From contig JAYRKJ010000008.1 in the NCBI GenBank assembly GCA_041905785.1, forward strand, positions 62,001-126,000: DNA of 64,000 nucleotides, written 5' to 3'. Shown here one piece after another: positions 47,885 through 57,000 of this stretch. Positions within the stretch are counted from its first letter, which is position 1, and each line of letters opens with the position of its first letter. The DNA comes from Roseateles_B sp041905785 (GTDB lineage Bacteria > Pseudomonadota > Gammaproteobacteria > Burkholderiales > Burkholderiaceae_C). The position numbers and the translations under genes are program-made. Below the pieces are notes generated by a model. That model did not search any database. It saw only the letters and a program-made list of their open reading frames with translations, and was not told the DNA's origin.

Positions 47885-48772
47885 TCAATCGTTGTGGGGC
47901 GGGGTCAGGTCGTACTCCGACTCGAGCAAGGCCCAGGCCTCCTCGGCGTTGTCGACGTAGTGGAAGAGCTGCTCGTCGCCGGGGCTGATCATGCCGGTCT
48001 CGATCAGCAGCTCGAAGTCGATCAGGCGCGACCAGAAATCGCGGCCGAACATCAGGATGGGGCGGCGCCGGCACTTGCCGGTCTGCACCAGGGTCAGGGC
48101 TTCGAAGAGCTCGTCCAGGGTGCCGAAGCCGCCGGGGAAGCACACCAGCGCCACCGAGCGCATCAGGAAGTGCATCTTGCGCAGCGCGAAGTAGTGGAAG
48201 CGGAAGCACAGCTCCGGCGTGATGTAGGGGTTGGGCAGCTGCTCATGCGGCAGCACGATGTTCAGGCCGATGCTCTTGCCGCCCACCTCATGGGCCCCGC
48301 GGTTGCCGGCCTCCATGATGCCGGGGCCGCCGCCCGTCACCACATAGATGGGGCTGCCGCGGGACATGCTTTCGCGTGTGACGATGCCGGCGAAGCGGCG
48401 CGCCTCCTCGTAGTAGCGGCTCATCTGCAGCTGCATCTGCGCCTTCTTGAGGGTCGCCGGGTCGCCCAGGGCCTGGGCCTCGTTGACGCGCACTTCGGCG
48501 GCGGCCTGGTCCGGAATGCGGGCGCTGCCGAACAGCACGATGGTGGCCTTGATGCCCTGTTCCTGCTGCACCAGCTCGGGCTTGAGCAGTTCCAACTGCA
48601 TGCGCACGGGCCGCAGCTCCTCGCGCAGCATGAAGTCGTCGTCGGTGAAGGCCAGACGGAAGGCGCTGTTGGGGCCGTCGTAGTCGGGCGTGGGGCGTGC
48701 CTGTGCCTGCCGGGCTTCGTCCTTGGCCGAGGGGAAATTGCGGGCGGTCAGTTTGTTCTTGTGCTTGCTCAT
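47885..48772 (-). CDS. LOG-family (TIGR00730-type) Rossmann-fold protein
   Basis: A 295-residue protein of the lysine-decarboxylase-like/LOG family. The nucleotide motif GGGPGIMEAGNRGA lies near residue 147-160 and PGGFGTLDELFEALTLVQTG near 214-233; in LOG enzymes these cleave ribose from nucleoside monophosphates such as cytokinin riboside monophosphates or AMP. An N-terminal extension of about 75 charged residues precedes the core. It probably shares a transcript with arginase, though no functional link is evident. Confidence 0.9.
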   Translation of the reverse strand: MSKHKNKLTARNFPSAKDEARQAQARPTPDYDGPNSAFRLAFTDDDFMLREELRPVRMQLELLKPELVQQEQGIKATIVLFGSARIPDQAAAEVRVNEAQALGDPATLKKAQMQLQMSRYYEEARRFAGIVTRESMSRGSPIYVVTGGGPGIMEAGNRGAHEVGGKSIGLNIVLPHEQLPNPYITPELCFRFHYFALRKMHFLMRSVALVCFPGGFGTLDELFEALTLVQTGKCRRRPILMFGRDFWSRLIDFELLIETGMISPGDEQLFHYVDNAEEAWALLESEYDLTPPHND

Positions 48773-48816
48773 GCGGTTTCCCGGTGGGACGGCGCGGGCT
48801 GAACTGTAGTGCAGTC

Positions 48817-48836
48817 AAAAGGAAATGTTATTTCCT
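48817..48836 (-). terminator. Weak intrinsic terminator after moeB
   Basis: A seven-pair A+T-rich stem (AGGAAAT) with a three-base loop, followed on the minus strand by TTTT. Weak, but well placed between moeB and the LOG-family gene. Confidence 0.4.
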
Positions 48837-48877
48837 CATGTGCCGTCATTGATTGAATTTGTTGTGCTGCTTCTAGG

Positions 48878-49627
48878 TTATGCGGGGCCGCAGCAGCGAC
48901 ATTCCGGATCTCGCTGCAAGAGAATCTCGCTCCAGCGCATCTGGCGCGCGTCCAGCATCTGCAGCCGGCCGGCCAGCGAGCCCGGCATGCCGGCCAGCAG
49001 CTTCAGGGCCTCGGCCGCCTGCTGGCTGCCGATGATGCCCACCAGCGGCGCGAACACACCCATGATGGCGCAGCGCACCTCTTCGAACTGGGCGTCGGGG
49101 GGGAACACGCAGGCGTAGCAGGGCGTCTGGCCGGAGCGGCTGTCGTAGACGCTGATCTGGCCGTCGAAGCCCACCGCCGCGCCCGAGACCAGTGGCCTGC
49201 GATGACGCACGCAGGCCGCGTTGACCGCATGGCGGGTGGCGAAGTTGTCGGAGCAGTCCAGCACCACATCGGCGCCCTGCACCAGGGCATCCAGCCGGGC
49301 GGCGTCCACTTTTTCCTGGAGGGTGTTGACCTTCAGCTCCGGGTTGAGTGCCTTGAGCGTCAGGGCCGCGGACTCGACCTTGGGCTGGCCGATGCGGTCC
49401 TGCCGATGCACGATCTGGCGCTGCAGATTGGTGAGGTCCACCGTGTCGTGGTCCACCAGGGTCAGCGTGCCCACGCCCGCCGTGGCCAGGTACAGCGCGA
49501 CCGGGGAACCCAGGCCGCCGGCACCAATCACCAAGGCATGGCCGGCCAGGATGCGCGCCTGCCCCTCGACGCCGATCTCGTCGAGCAGGATGTGCCGCGA
49601 ATAGCGCAGCAGCTGTTCGTCATTCAT
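48878..49627 (-). CDS. moeB: Molybdopterin-synthase adenylyltransferase (MoeB/ThiF/HesA family)
   Basis: A 249-residue E1-like enzyme that adenylates the C-terminus of a ubiquitin-like sulfur carrier (MoaD or ThiS). ATP-binding GAGGLGSPVALYLA lies near residue 35, DNFATRHAVNAAC near 127, and two CxxC zinc pairs in PCYACVF (near 169) and CRCC at the C-terminus. MoeB versus ThiF cannot be separated from sequence alone. It is followed by a weak terminator and preceded by the ctpA terminator. Confidence 0.9.
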   Translation of the reverse strand: MNDEQLLRYSRHILLDEIGVEGQARILAGHALVIGAGGLGSPVALYLATAGVGTLTLVDHDTVDLTNLQRQIVHRQDRIGQPKVESAALTLKALNPELKVNTLQEKVDAARLDALVQGADVVLDCSDNFATRHAVNAACVRHRRPLVSGAAVGFDGQISVYDSRSGQTPCYACVFPPDAQFEEVRCAIMGVFAPLVGIIGSQQAAEALKLLAGMPGSLAGRLQMLDARQMRWSEILLQRDPECRCCGPA

Positions 49628-49667
49628 GGGGCAAGCATAGCGCCGCGGGGAGGGCGCACAGCAAAGA

Positions 49668-49700
49668 AAAAGACCCGCCGGCGCGGGCCTGGCGGGTCTT
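49668..49700 (-). terminator. Intrinsic terminator of ctpA
   Basis: A perfect ten-pair stem (AAGACCCGCC with its complement), 11-base loop, then TTTTTCTTTG on the minus strand. It lies 50 bases after the ctpA stop. Confidence 0.85.
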
Positions 49701-49749
49701 ATTGCTCAGTGAACGGCGCCGGGTTGCAGCGCCGTGTTGGCCTTGCGCC

Positions 49750-51186
49750 TCAGTCGCCAGTCTTGGCTTCGGCCTTGCGTTCCGTGGCCGTCTTGGAGGC
49801 GATCACGGGCTTGCCCTTGAGCTGGTTGAGGGCCTGCTGCAGCGGGAAGTCCTCGGCCGAGCCGAACTCGGGCAGCGGCTTGATCGAGTCCTTGTTCTTG
49901 GCGTACTCGGCCTCCAGCTTGGCGCGGGCTTCCTCGCGCGCCTTGGCGCGGGCCTCGTCCTTGTCCTCGGGGCCGTTCTGCAGATGCTTCTCCAGGTCGG
50001 CCTCGCGCATGCGCAGCGCGGCGAAGACATTGCCTTCGGCGGTCTCGTCCAGCATCACGTCGGGCACGATGCCCTTGGCCTGGATGGATCGGCCGCTGGG
50101 GGTGTAGTAGCGGGCGGTGGTGATCTTGAGCGCCGTCTCCGGGCTCAGCTGGCGCACGGTCTGCACCGAACCTTTGCCGAAGGTCTGGGCGCCCATGATG
50201 ACGGCGCGTTTGTGGTCCTGCAGGGCGCCGGCGACGATCTCGCTGGCCGAGGCCGAGCCTTCGTTGACCAGCACCACCAGGGGGATGTGCTTGAGCGCCT
50301 CGGGCAGCTTCTTCAGCGGGTCGCCGCCGCCGCGACGCTGGTAGTACTCCGGGTTGGCCTTGAAGCTGGCCTTGGATTCCGCGATCTGGCCGTTGGTCGA
50401 GACCACTTCGACGTCCTTGGGCAGGAAGGCCGCGGACACGGCCACGGCGCCTTCCAGCAGGCCGCCCGGGTCGTTGCGCAGGTCCAGCACCAGGCCCTTG
50501 AGCTTGGGATCCTGCTTGTAGATCTCGTCGATCTTCCTGACGAAGTCATCAACCGTGCGGTCCTGGAACTGGCTCAGCCGCACCCAGGCGTAACCCGGTT
50601 CGATGAGCTTGCCGCGCACGCTGACCACCTTGATCTCCTCGCGGGTGATGGTCACGGGGAAGGAGCGGTTTTCCAGCTTGCGGAAGATGGTCAGCTGCAC
50701 CTTGGTGGCGGGCTCGCCGCGCATGCGCTTGACGGCCTGGTCCAGGGTGAGGCCCTTGACGGCGGTGTCGTCGATGCGGGTGATCAGGTCGCCGCTCTTG
50801 AGGCCGGCGCGGAAGGCCGGCGAGCCTTCGATCGGTGAGACGATCTTGACCAGGCCGTCTTCCATGCCGATCTCGATGCCCACACCGACGAACTTGCCGG
50901 ACGTGCCCTCACGGAATTCCTTGAAGCTCTTCTTGTCGAAGAACTGCGAGTGCGGGTCCAGGCCGGACACCATGCCGGCGATGGCGTCATTGATCAGCTT
51001 CTTCTCGTCGACGGGCTCGACGTAGTCGGACTTGACCATGCCGAACACGGCGGCCAGCTGCTGCATCTCCTCCAGCGGCAGCGGCGACAGGCCGCTTCGC
51101 GCGTTCGCCTGCAACTGCATGGTGGTCAATGCACCTGCCACGGCCCCCAGGGCCACCCATCCGGCGACTTTCAGTTTGGCACTCAT
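49750..51186 (-). CDS. ctpA: S41-family C-terminal processing peptidase
   Basis: A 478-residue periplasmic protease. Residues 1-27 form a signal/anchor (VAGWVALGAVAGALTTMQL). A PDZ domain spans about 85-165 (SPAFRAGLKSGDLITRIDD). The catalytic domain has NEGSASASEIVAGAL with the active serine near 310 and FGKGSVQT with the active lysine near 335. A Lys/Glu/Ala-rich helix near the C-terminus resembles related Ctp proteins. ATG 51186 starts the signal peptide; the upstream frame is noncoding. Confidence 0.93.
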   Translation of the reverse strand: MSAKLKVAGWVALGAVAGALTTMQLQANARSGLSPLPLEEMQQLAAVFGMVKSDYVEPVDEKKLINDAIAGMVSGLDPHSQFFDKKSFKEFREGTSGKFVGVGIEIGMEDGLVKIVSPIEGSPAFRAGLKSGDLITRIDDTAVKGLTLDQAVKRMRGEPATKVQLTIFRKLENRSFPVTITREEIKVVSVRGKLIEPGYAWVRLSQFQDRTVDDFVRKIDEIYKQDPKLKGLVLDLRNDPGGLLEGAVAVSAAFLPKDVEVVSTNGQIAESKASFKANPEYYQRRGGGDPLKKLPEALKHIPLVVLVNEGSASASEIVAGALQDHKRAVIMGAQTFGKGSVQTVRQLSPETALKITTARYYTPSGRSIQAKGIVPDVMLDETAEGNVFAALRMREADLEKHLQNGPEDKDEARAKAREEARAKLEAEYAKNKDSIKPLPEFGSAEDFPLQQALNQLKGKPVIASKTATERKAEAKTGD

Positions 51187-51590
51187 GATGCGAGTGTTTC
51201 CTATCGGTGAGATCCAGTCATTTCGCCGCCAATTGCCTGTGCGGCATCCCAAGTGAGGGGACGCTTCAAGTATAGGGCCCGCCTTGCATGCGACGCCTGG
51301 AGGAGCCTGGCCTGAAGCACCCACTTCTGGGGCTTACGCCGTCGGTCAGCGTGGGAAGCGCGCGACGTTGGCCCTCCGAGGCCGGTCCGCCGGACCGGCA
51401 TGATGCCGGCATCTGGGCGTTCGAGGGCCGCTGCATGCACCATCCCTGCGGGTTGCGACAGCTTGGAGCCCATAGTGCGCCTGCCTGGGGTGGCATGCGA
51501 AAAGTCAGGGGCAGGGGACTGTTGAAAAACGCACGGCATCGGTTGCCCCGGGGGATTCCGGCGGCACAGGCCGCACCGGGCACGAGGGCA
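51187..51590. other. 404-bp gap upstream of ctpA
   Basis: No convincing gene. It contains a TATACT -10-like element for ctpA (51269-51274), a stem of eight pairs with a three-base loop (51381-51399) and a 12-bp palindrome (51401-51412). It forms the left boundary of the unusual 51.6-53.9 kb stretch. Confidence 0.6.
51269..51274 (-). promoter_or_regulatory. Possible -10 element (TATACT) of ctpA
   Basis: Read on the minus strand, TATACT lies 82 bases before the ctpA start. No clear -35 hexamer accompanies it. Confidence 0.4.
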
Positions 51591-53369
51591 TCAGCTGGCG
51601 TCGGCGGTCGCGGTCGCTTGAAGCGCTTCCTGTGCTTCCCGTGCCGCCCGGAACTGCTCCTGGATGTGGCTCTGGGCCGCCCGGATCATGGGCTGTAGCT
51701 CCGGCTCCACCTCCTGCAGACGCTCCGGCGTGTAGGCATTCAACTGCGCGACGACGATCGAGTAGAAGGTGTGTTCCTGGTCCGATACCAGGTGGGGGAG
51801 CATCCCGTAGAGACCGCCGCTTTGGCGCAGGGCCGTGGCATCGAAGAGGATGTCCAGGAGCGGGACTTCCAGGCTGTCCTGCCAGGTCGTGAACTGCAGC
51901 TTCCAGGTGTACTTGGGCATCGGCATCTGCAGCCACTCCGTGATCTCGTCGCGGCTGATCGTGGGGCAGGTTCGCAGCTCATTCTTGTACTGGGAGACCT
52001 CCACCAGCCGGGCTTTCCATGCCACCTCCGGCAGCGGAGTACCCGGCTGGTACCAGTTGGCGCCGAACTTCGTGTGCGTGTTCAGGACCTGGTTCGCGAA
52101 CAAGGCGATGCTTTCGTACGGAAAGCGAATCTTGTGGTTGATGGGGATGATCAGGTACTCGGGCACGAAGCGCCGCGCCACGGTGCCTGTCTGGTGCGAG
52201 CCGGAGCTGTTCGCGAGATACCCCGTGAGGCGCCGTTCAACCGAGGTTGCCTCGTTGCCGACCGCCTGCTCAGCCTGCTTCACGAGCGCCTGGACCGACT
52301 CGGCGCCGGCAGGGGGCGGACTGGCGTCGGTCAGCGCCTTGGGGAAGTCGCCGGGGTTGCAGGTCTCGACGCGAAAGCTGGTGAAGGGCCCGAGGTTGTC
52401 GTCATGGGCAAACAGCCGCGTGATGCGCTGCGCGCTGCTGCCCGGCCTGAAGTCGGGGTCGGCCGCATAGCCCAGGGCCGTGATGGCATGCAGGCCGCGC
52501 TTGGTGAACTTCGACGAGCGCTTGTCCTGTGTGTACAGGTTGCCGACGAGGATGATGGGCCACCCTGCGTCGACATAGGCGGCGACGTACTCGCAGAGCT
52601 GCTCGGAGTTCTTGTCCAGGGCCACGCCGCAGACGATGCAGTCGAGTTCGTGGGTGCGGAAGTAGGCCTCGATCTGCTCCAGTCCCAGGCCGCTCGTGGG
52701 GAACTTGCGCGACACCTCGCCGAGACTGCGCTTCATGTAGGTCGCTGAGGCGCTGCTGGTGATCTCGAACGGCGATGGAATCTCCGTCGTGGTGACCTTC
52801 TTGGGCAGGCCGTGCAGCGCATACCAGATGGCGGCGGTGGAGCAGGCGGCAATCTCGGCGTCTTGCTCCTGGAAAGCGACGGAGCGCACGGTCAGGGGAA
52901 TCCCATGCAGCGACACGTGGTAGTCGCGCAGGATGGGGAACGAGCGCCGACGCTGGGTTTTGTCGTCCACGGCGGGGTAGGTACGCAGGCAGGTGCGGCC
53001 GATGATGGTCATCGGCAGCGGCTTGATCACGATGAAGCCGAGGTAGTGGCGGTTCAGCGTCTGGTCCCCGTCGGCCTGCGGCTGGCTCAGTGCTTCGGCG
53101 TAGAGTGCCTCGAGCTGCGCCGTCGGGCACTGGAAGAAGTGGACGCGGTACGTGACCTTGGTGAATTCGTCGTGACAACGCGCGTAGTAGTTGGAGTAGT
53201 CCAGCAGATAGCCCGCGTCGGTGTAGTCCGGCTCAAGGATGACGGACTGCGCCTGGATCTCCTCGAGGTACTTGGTCAGGCACTTGCATTGGTCGCTTTC
53301 CAGGGAGGATGGGTTTTCGACCACATCCTTCAGAAGCAATCGCAGCGCTGCGAACTTTTTGATTTCCAT
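51591..53369 (-). CDS. Unknown 592-residue protein with papain/C39-like cysteine peptidase signature
   Basis: I do not recognise a named family. The central part reads FQEQDAEIAACSTAAIWYAL, with Gln169 seven residues before Cys176, as in papain-like folds. Later come GLHAITALGY with His294 and AHDDNLGPF with Asp323/Asp324. Together these resemble a Gln-Cys-His-Asp catalytic set. An upstream segment (YLGFIVIKPLP, IGRT near residues 110-126) and a C-terminal domain of about 200 residues (WKARLVEVSQYKNELR, WLQMPMPKYTWKLQF, DATALRQSGG) are unassigned. There is no signal peptide or membrane helix, so it is probably cytosolic. ATG 53369 has a GGGGGAG ribosome site. Some stretches are clearly less G+C-rich than neighbouring genes, suggesting transfer. 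Confidence 0.75.
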   Translation of the reverse strand: MEIKKFAALRLLLKDVVENPSSLESDQCKCLTKYLEEIQAQSVILEPDYTDAGYLLDYSNYYARCHDEFTKVTYRVHFFQCPTAQLEALYAEALSQPQADGDQTLNRHYLGFIVIKPLPMTIIGRTCLRTYPAVDDKTQRRRSFPILRDYHVSLHGIPLTVRSVAFQEQDAEIAACSTAAIWYALHGLPKKVTTTEIPSPFEITSSASATYMKRSLGEVSRKFPTSGLGLEQIEAYFRTHELDCIVCGVALDKNSEQLCEYVAAYVDAGWPIILVGNLYTQDKRSSKFTKRGLHAITALGYAADPDFRPGSSAQRITRLFAHDDNLGPFTSFRVETCNPGDFPKALTDASPPPAGAESVQALVKQAEQAVGNEATSVERRLTGYLANSSGSHQTGTVARRFVPEYLIIPINHKIRFPYESIALFANQVLNTHTKFGANWYQPGTPLPEVAWKARLVEVSQYKNELRTCPTISRDEITEWLQMPMPKYTWKLQFTTWQDSLEVPLLDILFDATALRQSGGLYGMLPHLVSDQEHTFYSIVVAQLNAYTPERLQEVEPELQPMIRAAQSHIQEQFRAAREAQEALQATATADAS

Positions 53370-53403
53370 GGCTCCCCCCGGTGCCTGTCGTGTCGGACTC
53401 GGC

Positions 53404-53433
53404 AAAAAAAAAGGGCGACATCGCATGTCGCCC
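53404..53433 (-). terminator. Strong intrinsic terminator after the 67-codon gene
   Basis: A perfect nine-pair stem (GGGCGACAT with its complement), three-base loop, then nine T on the minus strand. It starts 17 bases after the stop at 53450 and lies just before the ribosome site of the 592-residue protein gene, so it should limit read-through into that gene. Confidence 0.92.
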
Positions 53434-53449
53434 CTTGCTGGCCAAGCGT

Positions 53450-53653
53450 TCAGATCGAAACGCGCTGAGCCTTGATGTCTTGGTCGATGTCCCGGACTCG
53501 CCGGCGTTCCTCAGCCAGTTGCCGCACCTGCTTGGATACGGCCGTCAGGCCAGGCGCCACATGGGCAGGTGCGAGCAGTCCGCGCTGCTGTGCCTGGCAG
53601 AAGAACCTCCCTGCCGCAGCAGCTGCCCTTCTGGAAAAGATCACCTTCTTCAT
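53450..53653 (-). CDS. Small basic protein of unknown function (67 residues)
   Basis: It begins MKKVIFSRRAAAAAGRFFCQ and ends in a charged helix-like segment (VRQLAEERRRVRDIDQDIKA). It is rich in arginine and alanine with no recognised motif. Support for a real gene comes from context: an AGGGAG ribosome site at proper spacing, a strong terminator directly after it, and an inverted repeat (53670-53689) in its leader. It precedes the 592-residue protein gene in the same direction. Confidence 0.6.
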   Translation of the reverse strand: MKKVIFSRRAAAAAGRFFCQAQQRGLLAPAHVAPGLTAVSKQVRQLAEERRRVRDIDQDIKAQRVSI

Positions 53654-53669
53654 TCACGCTCCCTGACGT

Positions 53670-53689
53670 GGGGTACACCGTCGTACCCC
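53670..53689. other. Inverted repeat in the leader of the 67-codon gene
   Basis: Seven-base arms GGGGTAC/GTACCCC separated by six bases, ending 16 bases before the start codon. It could be an operator or an mRNA hairpin near the ribosome site. Confidence 0.4.
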
Positions 53690-53862
53690 GGCGCCATCTG
53701 ATGAGTCCAGAGTTTTAGCACACCTGTCAGGCCCCCAGCAAGACCGAAGCCAGGCGGCTGGGCGGCGTCAGCGAGGCTCGGCATGCCCGGGATGCTGTGG
53801 CCGCTCAGGGCGAGTGTTGCGCGGCCCCGTCGATGGCAGACGGGTTTCCGATAGGGCATGAC

Positions 53863-53937
53863 TGGTCCCTCCGCCGGGAATCGAACCCAGATTTGCCGCT
53901 TAGGAGGCGGCCGTTCTATCCATTGAACTACGGAGAG
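53863..53937 (-). tRNA. tRNA-Arg (anticodon CCT)
   Basis: Read on the minus strand, the cloverleaf is complete. It has an acceptor stem CTCTCCG paired with CGGAGGG (one G-U), a D-arm GTTCAATGGATAGAAC, an anticodon stem GCCGC/GCGGC around loop CTCCTAA, and a T-arm with GGTTCGATTCC-type loop, then A and an encoded CCA. The CCT anticodon reads AGG arginine codons. Downstream (lower coordinates) lie the 67-codon and 592-residue protein genes. Confidence 0.93.
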
Positions 53938-54019
53938 CACCGGCTTGCCCGGGCGACGCCTCGGCAAGCGGCGCGGATTGTCGCATGACTACGGCCGGCT
54001 TCCGGGGAGCCCCAGCCGC

Positions 54020-57000
54020 TCACTGCCAGCGCCACTGCCAGATCAGGTCCAGCGCGCTGTCCTCGCCGCTCTGGGCGCGCAGCGTGAAGCGCTGGGCGAC
54101 GCGGTAGATCAGCTGCCAGCTGCCGGTGGTGGCATTCAGCCCGCGCTCGTAGCCCACATAGACGCGCTTGGAGAGCTGCTTGCCCACGCGCACCACGGCG
54201 CCGCGGGCATCGTCCTGGGCCCCTTGCGAAACGGAGAGTTCGTCCAGCCCCAGGTTCTTCATCAGCTTGCCCGAGGCTGATTCGCCCTCGCCGCTGAGCA
54301 GTGCCAGGGCGGCGCGCTGCAGCAGGGCGGTGTCGGCCCGGCCGAGTTCGTCAGGGCCGCGCCCCAGCAGCAGCCAGGAGAGTTTGTCGGTCTCGGCCAG
54401 TTCGGGCTCGGAAAAGAGCTTGATGCGCGGATTCACGGCCGTGCCGGTGACGGTCACGCCCACGCGGATGTCGGTGTTGGGGCGCACGGCCAGCACGTCC
54501 AGGCGGGGGTTGTCCAGCGCACCGGTGAAGAGGATCTCGCCCTTCTCCACGCTCAGCTTCTGGCCGTAGGCGTCGTAGGTGCCCCCTTCGGTGCGCACCA
54601 GGCCGGCGAGGCTGGGCTTGCCGTCCTTGTGCTGGAGCTTGAGCTGGCCCAGCAGCCGGGTGTCCAGGCCGCGCCCGCGCAGCTTCATCTGGTCGCCCAG
54701 GTCCAGGTCCAGCTGCACCGCAATCTTCACGGGGGCGCCATTGCGGTGGGACGCGGGCGGCGCGGCGGCGGGACGGATCACCTTGACGTCCTCGTCCAGG
54801 CTGGGGGCGTCGCCCTTGCTGAAGTCGAACAGGCCCTCGTCGATGCGGAAGCTGCCTTGCACGTCCACGCTGGACGGGTCCAGCTGGAGCCGACCCTGGC
54901 CGCTGGCGACGATGCGGCGGTCCAGCCGGGTCAGCAGACCGAACTTGCGGGCCTGCAACTGCAGGCGCAGATCGGGCTGCGCGCCCAGCCGGGCTTCGCC
55001 GCTGAGCTGGAGTTCGCCCTCAGCGGCATGCGCGCTGAACTGCTGCAGACGCGCATGGCTGCCTTCCAGCGCGAGGATGAAGCGGGTGTCGCGCACGTCG
55101 ACGCCCAGCAGCGGATTGCGCAGCGCCAGGCCTTCGCCCTGGGCCATGCCGCGCAGTTGCGGATCGCGCAGCGTGCCGCCCAGCATGAAGCCGGCCGTCA
55201 TGCCGCCGCTGACCCGCCAGCCCGCCGGGATCCAGCCGCCCCAGGTGGCCAGGTTGGCGACGTTGGCCTGCACCGTGCCTTCCAGGCGGGCGTCCGGCGG
55301 CGGCACCAGGGCGCGGGGATCGGTGCGGGTGACGATGCTGCCACCCAGGCCGCCCAGATTGCTGCCGGCCAGGGCCTGGGTCAGGGACCAGACGCCCTGC
55401 TGGGCCTGCAGGCGCAGGGCGAAGTCGCTCAGGCCCAGGCGCTGCACGCCGCGGTCCTCGGTGACGCTGAGGTCGCCGCCGAGGCGCTGCAGCTCGAAGG
55501 ACAGGTCGGTGCCCTGGCGGGTGTCCAGATGCAGGTGGCCGTCGACCAGCAGGTCGCCACCCCAGCCGAAGTCGGGCTGGGCCTTGGCCAGCAGCGGCGC
55601 CAGCGCGAGCGGTTCCAGCTGGGCGTCCAGCTGCAGCAGGGGGAGGGCGCCCTCGTGCTGCGCGGCCTGGTAGCGCGCCTGGCGCCAGCGCACACGGGCC
55701 TGGCCGGCGGCCAGGCTGGCCCGGCCTTCCTGCAGCTCGGCGCTGATCAGCGCGCCGTCCGGGCTCAGCTTCAGGCGGGCCTGGACCGGCTCGACTTGCA
55801 GCCAGGGGTCGTTGCTCGTGGTGGGCTGCGGGCGCAGCCGGGCCTGCTGGAGCGCCAGTCGCCAGTCCGGCGCTTCGGTGCTGCCGGACAGGCCCCAGGG
55901 CAGCGCACTGAGCTGCCCCTCCAGGCCCAACTGCAGCGCGGCGCCCTGCAGCGGCTCGCCGGTGGAGGCGTTCATGGGGCGGGCCTGGCCCTGCAAGGCC
56001 AGCTGGTGGCGGGCCCAGCTGCCGCTCAGACGGGCCTGTAGGCCGTCCAGCTGCAGGCTGCGCTGGCCTTGCGACAGCACCAGCGGGCCGGCGTCCAGCG
56101 TCAGCGCCAGCGGCTCGCCCAGCTCCGTGCCCATCTGCCAGCTCAGCCGGCCTTGCTGCAGGCGCAGCTGCCGGCCGGGTTCGCGCAAGGCCAGTTGCTG
56201 CAGCGCCAGCTGGCCCTGGCTGGCCCAGGTCCAGCGCGTGGGGGGCGGGGTCTTGGAGCCGCTCACGGGTGTCGCCTGACCTCGCAGGGCCAGCTCGCCC
56301 TGCAGGCTGCCCTCCAGCGTCGTGCCGGGTGCCATGCCGGGCGCCAAGGCCGCCAGCAGCGGCTCCAGGGCGGCCAGGCGCGGCCACTGGATCTTGAGCC
56401 GGGCTTCGGGACGCCGGGCTTCCAGGCCCAGGATCTCGCCCTGCAGCTGATTGCGCTCCTGCTCCAGGCTCAGCAGGACGCGAGCGGGCTGGGCGTCGCG
56501 CAGGTACTGGAGCTGTCCCTGCAGGGGCTGGCCGGCCCATTGGCTGGGCAACAGGCGCAGGCTGGCTTCGCCCTGGGGCCAGGCGCTGCCGGCGCTGCGG
56601 TGCAGCTGCGCGGCCAGCTGCAGGTTGAGGCTGTGCGGCGCCGTCGTGCCTGCGGCGGGCTTCCACAGCAGGCCGGGGTCCAGCGCCTGGCTCTGGGCCT
56701 GCAGCCGTGCCTGCCAGTCGCCCTGCTCCTGGCGTATCCACTCACCTTGCAGGCTGGCCGAGGCTTTGCCGGCGCTCAGCTCCGCGCGATGCAGGCGCAG
56801 GCCCTGCTCGCCGAGCTGGGCCTTCAGCTGCAGTTGCGGCGTGGCCAGGGGCTTGCCGGACGAGGTGGCCCAGCGGGTGCTCAGCTGCCCCTCCAGGTCC
56901 AGCCAGGCGGGCGCAGCCGGCCGGGGCTTGTCCCCCGGCTTGCCGCCGGCCGATGGCGCGGCGCGGCGCAGGTGCAGTTGGCCATCCACGGCTAGAGCCA

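Noticed and set aside
47898..47910. Further copy of the dispersed 15-mer
   Set aside because: Only GGGGTCAGGTC matches and it lies in the coding end of the LOG-family gene; too short to count.
51500..51540. Possible insertion-sequence end (GACTGTTGAAAAACG)
   Set aside because: It resembles ends of some insertion sequences but has no matching second end, target duplication or transposase frame nearby.
51241..51600. Search for a direct repeat of the tRNA-Arg 3' end
   Set aside because: No copy of the tRNA 3' sequence was visible, so an attachment-site pair is not supported.
53650..53967. 105-codon minus-strand frame upstream of the 67-codon gene
   Set aside because: It runs through the tRNA-Arg gene, so it cannot be a normal coding sequence.
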